From Thiomargarita sp. (GTDB lineage: Bacteria; Pseudomonadota; Gammaproteobacteria; Beggiatoales; Beggiatoaceae): a DNA stretch of 17,006 nucleotides. Each line of letters starts with the position of its first letter. Within the stretch, counting starts at the first letter, position 1. The DNA lies in the NCBI GenBank assembly GCA_030635005.1, contig DAOVZS010000026.1, positions 1 through 17,006 on the forward strand. The letters run 5' to 3'. A program made the translations under genes and the position numbers. Below the pieces are notes generated by a model. That model was given only the letters and a program-made list of their open reading frames with translations. It had not been told where the DNA came from and did no database searches. Positions 16,276-17,006 of the stretch are shown in pieces.

Positions 16276-16430
16276 TGCTTAATTATCTTTTTGTCATTGT
16301 TGGATTAGCGGTATTATGTGCAGTTTGGGGGATACTCCAATTGTGGGTTAAAAAACAGCATTCTGATACAGTGATTTTAAAATCAGGATGTGCACACTGT
16401 GATAATACAACATGTAGTGAAAAGGAGTAA
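16275..16430 (+). CDS. 51-residue single-TM peptide with C-terminal Cys cluster, Rnf-linked
   Basis: A small open frame beginning at the ATG that overlaps the rnfA stop by one base. The protein starts MLNYLFVIVGL. A single TM helix spans about 3-24, followed by the basic stretch KKQH, a short linker and a hydrophilic end SGCAHCDNTTCSEKE with C39, C42 and C47; C15 is in the membrane helix. The basic residues after the helix suggest that the Cys cluster faces the cytoplasm. I do not recognise a named family. The TM-linker-'SC..C....C' layout resembles NqrM, a small membrane protein needed to place iron in the NqrD/NqrE site of Na+-NQR, and RnfE/RnfA are the homologues of NqrD/NqrE. It could deliver iron or sulfide to the RnfA/E cluster; this is inferred from layout and position. 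FeoB-associated small Cys-rich proteins are an alternative relative. Its last codons contain the ribosome site of the next gene, so it is translated within the operon. Confidence 0.75.
   Translation: MLNYLFVIVGLAVLCAVWGILQLWVKKQHSDTVILKSGCAHCDNTTCSEKE
16422..16427 (+). promoter_or_regulatory. Ribosome binding site for the gamma carbonic anhydrase gene
   Basis: AAGGAG lies inside the last codons of the 51-residue gene, five bases before the ATG at 16433. It fixes that start and couples the two genes. Confidence 0.75.
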
Positions 16431-16432
16431 AT

Positions 16433-16960
16433 ATGCCCATTCGTGATTTTTTGGATTATACACCTGTTATTGCTGATAATGTTTATATTGATGCCATGGC
16501 GCTTGTGATTGGACAGGTTAATATTGGAGAACAGGCGTCATTATGGCCTATGGTAGTTGCACGCGGTGATATTAATAGCATTAGTATTGGATCACGTACC
16601 AATATACAAGATGGGAGTGTGTTACATGTTACTCATGACAGTCAGTTTTATCCTGGCGGGCAATCTTTAGTAATTGGAGAGGCTGTCACCATAGGTCATC
16701 AAGTGACCTTACATGCATGCACGATCGAACATCATTGTTTAATTGGTATTGGAGCAATTGTACTGGATGGTGCCATCGTTAAACCTTATACTTTAGTCGG
16801 TGCGGGAAGTTTAGTGCCACCTGGAAAAGTCTTAGAAGGGGGATATTTATGGCATGGAAGTCCTGTTAAAAAAAGACGTCCCCTGACTGAAAAAGAAATT
16901 TCGTTTTTTGAATACTCAGCAAATCACTATATTAAAGTAGCGCAACAGCATCAAGCTTAA
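16433..16960 (+). CDS. Gamma-class carbonic anhydrase family protein (YrdA/PaaY type)
   Basis: A 175-residue left-handed beta-helix hexapeptide protein. By alignment from memory to the Methanosarcina Cam enzyme, the zinc ligands should be H65 (VLHVTH), H89 (IGHQ) and H94 (TLHAC). R44 and D46 of ARGD and N57/Q59 of TNIQDG occupy the conserved active-site positions. The acidic loop with the proton-shuttle Glu of Cam appears to be missing, as in most short bacterial members, so carbonic anhydrase activity is plausible but not certain. A C-terminal helix (about 150-172) follows the helix barrel and usually packs in the trimer. It is the last gene of the rnfE operon and is followed at once by a strong terminator. 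No functional tie to Rnf is evident. Confidence 0.9.
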   Translation: MPIRDFLDYTPVIADNVYIDAMALVIGQVNIGEQASLWPMVVARGDINSISIGSRTNIQDGSVLHVTHDSQFYPGGQSLVIGEAVTIGHQVTLHACTIEHHCLIGIGAIVLDGAIVKPYTLVGAGSLVPPGKVLEGGYLWHGSPVKKRRPLTEKEISFFEYSANHYIKVAQQHQA

Positions 16961-16965
16961 TGATA

Positions 16966-17003
16966 ATGTTTAGGGCAATCGCCCTAAACATCAGCATTTT
17001 TTT
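16966..17003 (+). terminator. Rho-independent terminator of the rnfE operon
   Basis: A perfect 11-bp stem (ATGTTTAGGGC / GCCCTAAACAT) with loop AATC at 16966-16991, then a run of seven T at 16997-17003, beginning five bases after the carbonic anhydrase stop codon. The stem is symmetric but the T-run lies only on the + side, so it ends rightward transcription. Confidence 0.9.
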
Positions 17004-17006
17004 AGA

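Noticed and set aside
1..17006. tRNA, rRNA, insertion sequence, transposase, prophage or CRISPR content
   Set aside because: None was seen on reading; the window is almost entirely filled by intact protein-coding genes.

Overview
The window is a compact, AT-rich stretch of chromosome (roughly 40% GC by eye) and looks like a free-living gammaproteobacterium. RsmD, the MoaB type, the paired periplasmic M16 proteins, ArgJ and Rnf-type RnfE/RnfA are all of proteobacterial kind. A very large fibronectin-like Ser/Thr kinase, a zinc-ribbon/FHA protein and a MORN-repeat protein beside housekeeping genes would suit a large-genome sulfur oxidiser such as a Beggiatoa relative (Thiotrichales). That placement is an inference from gene style, not something proven here.

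Layout. Positions 1-540 (+) hold the 3' part of rsmD, cut by the window edge. Positions 548-14949 are a continuous block of nine minus-strand genes. In transcription order they are argJ, a MORN-repeat membrane protein, a divergent 409-residue GAPDH, an RNB-family exoribonuclease, moaB, a zinc-dependent M16 peptidase, its motif-less M16 partner, a double zinc-ribbon/FHA protein and a 1637-residue double-kinase protein. Gaps are short (18-39 nt) or the genes overlap. The exception is a 129-nt gap before the exoribonuclease, which holds a stem-loop and a good extended -10 promoter. Positions 14950-15055 form a divergent intergenic region with an 18-bp direct repeat. Positions 15056-16960 (+) are a tight operon: rnfE, rnfA, a 51-residue Cys-rich membrane peptide and a gamma-class carbonic anhydrase family gene, closed by a perfect-stem terminator at the window end. 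No stretch over 300 bases lacks a gene.

Functional units. (i) The FHA and giant kinase genes overlap by 8 nt and look like a two-protein phosphosignalling module. The kinase has an N-terminal domain lacking all key catalytic residues, then a catalytic-looking kinase domain, then a long tail of about eight fibronectin-III-like modules, with no membrane segment. (ii) The two M16 genes (ATGA overlap) look like a heteromeric periplasmic protease: one subunit carries the zinc site, the other the R/Y pair. (iii) rnfE and rnfA encode the two membrane subunits that share the intramembrane Fe-S site of the Rnf complex. The overlapping 51-residue gene has a TM-then-Cys-cluster layout recalling NqrM, the maturation factor for the equivalent site in Na+-NQR, and is the most interesting small gene here. 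The rest of the rnf genes are not in the window.

The best leads for something undescribed are the 51-residue Rnf-linked peptide and the pseudokinase-kinase-fibronectin/FHA pair.
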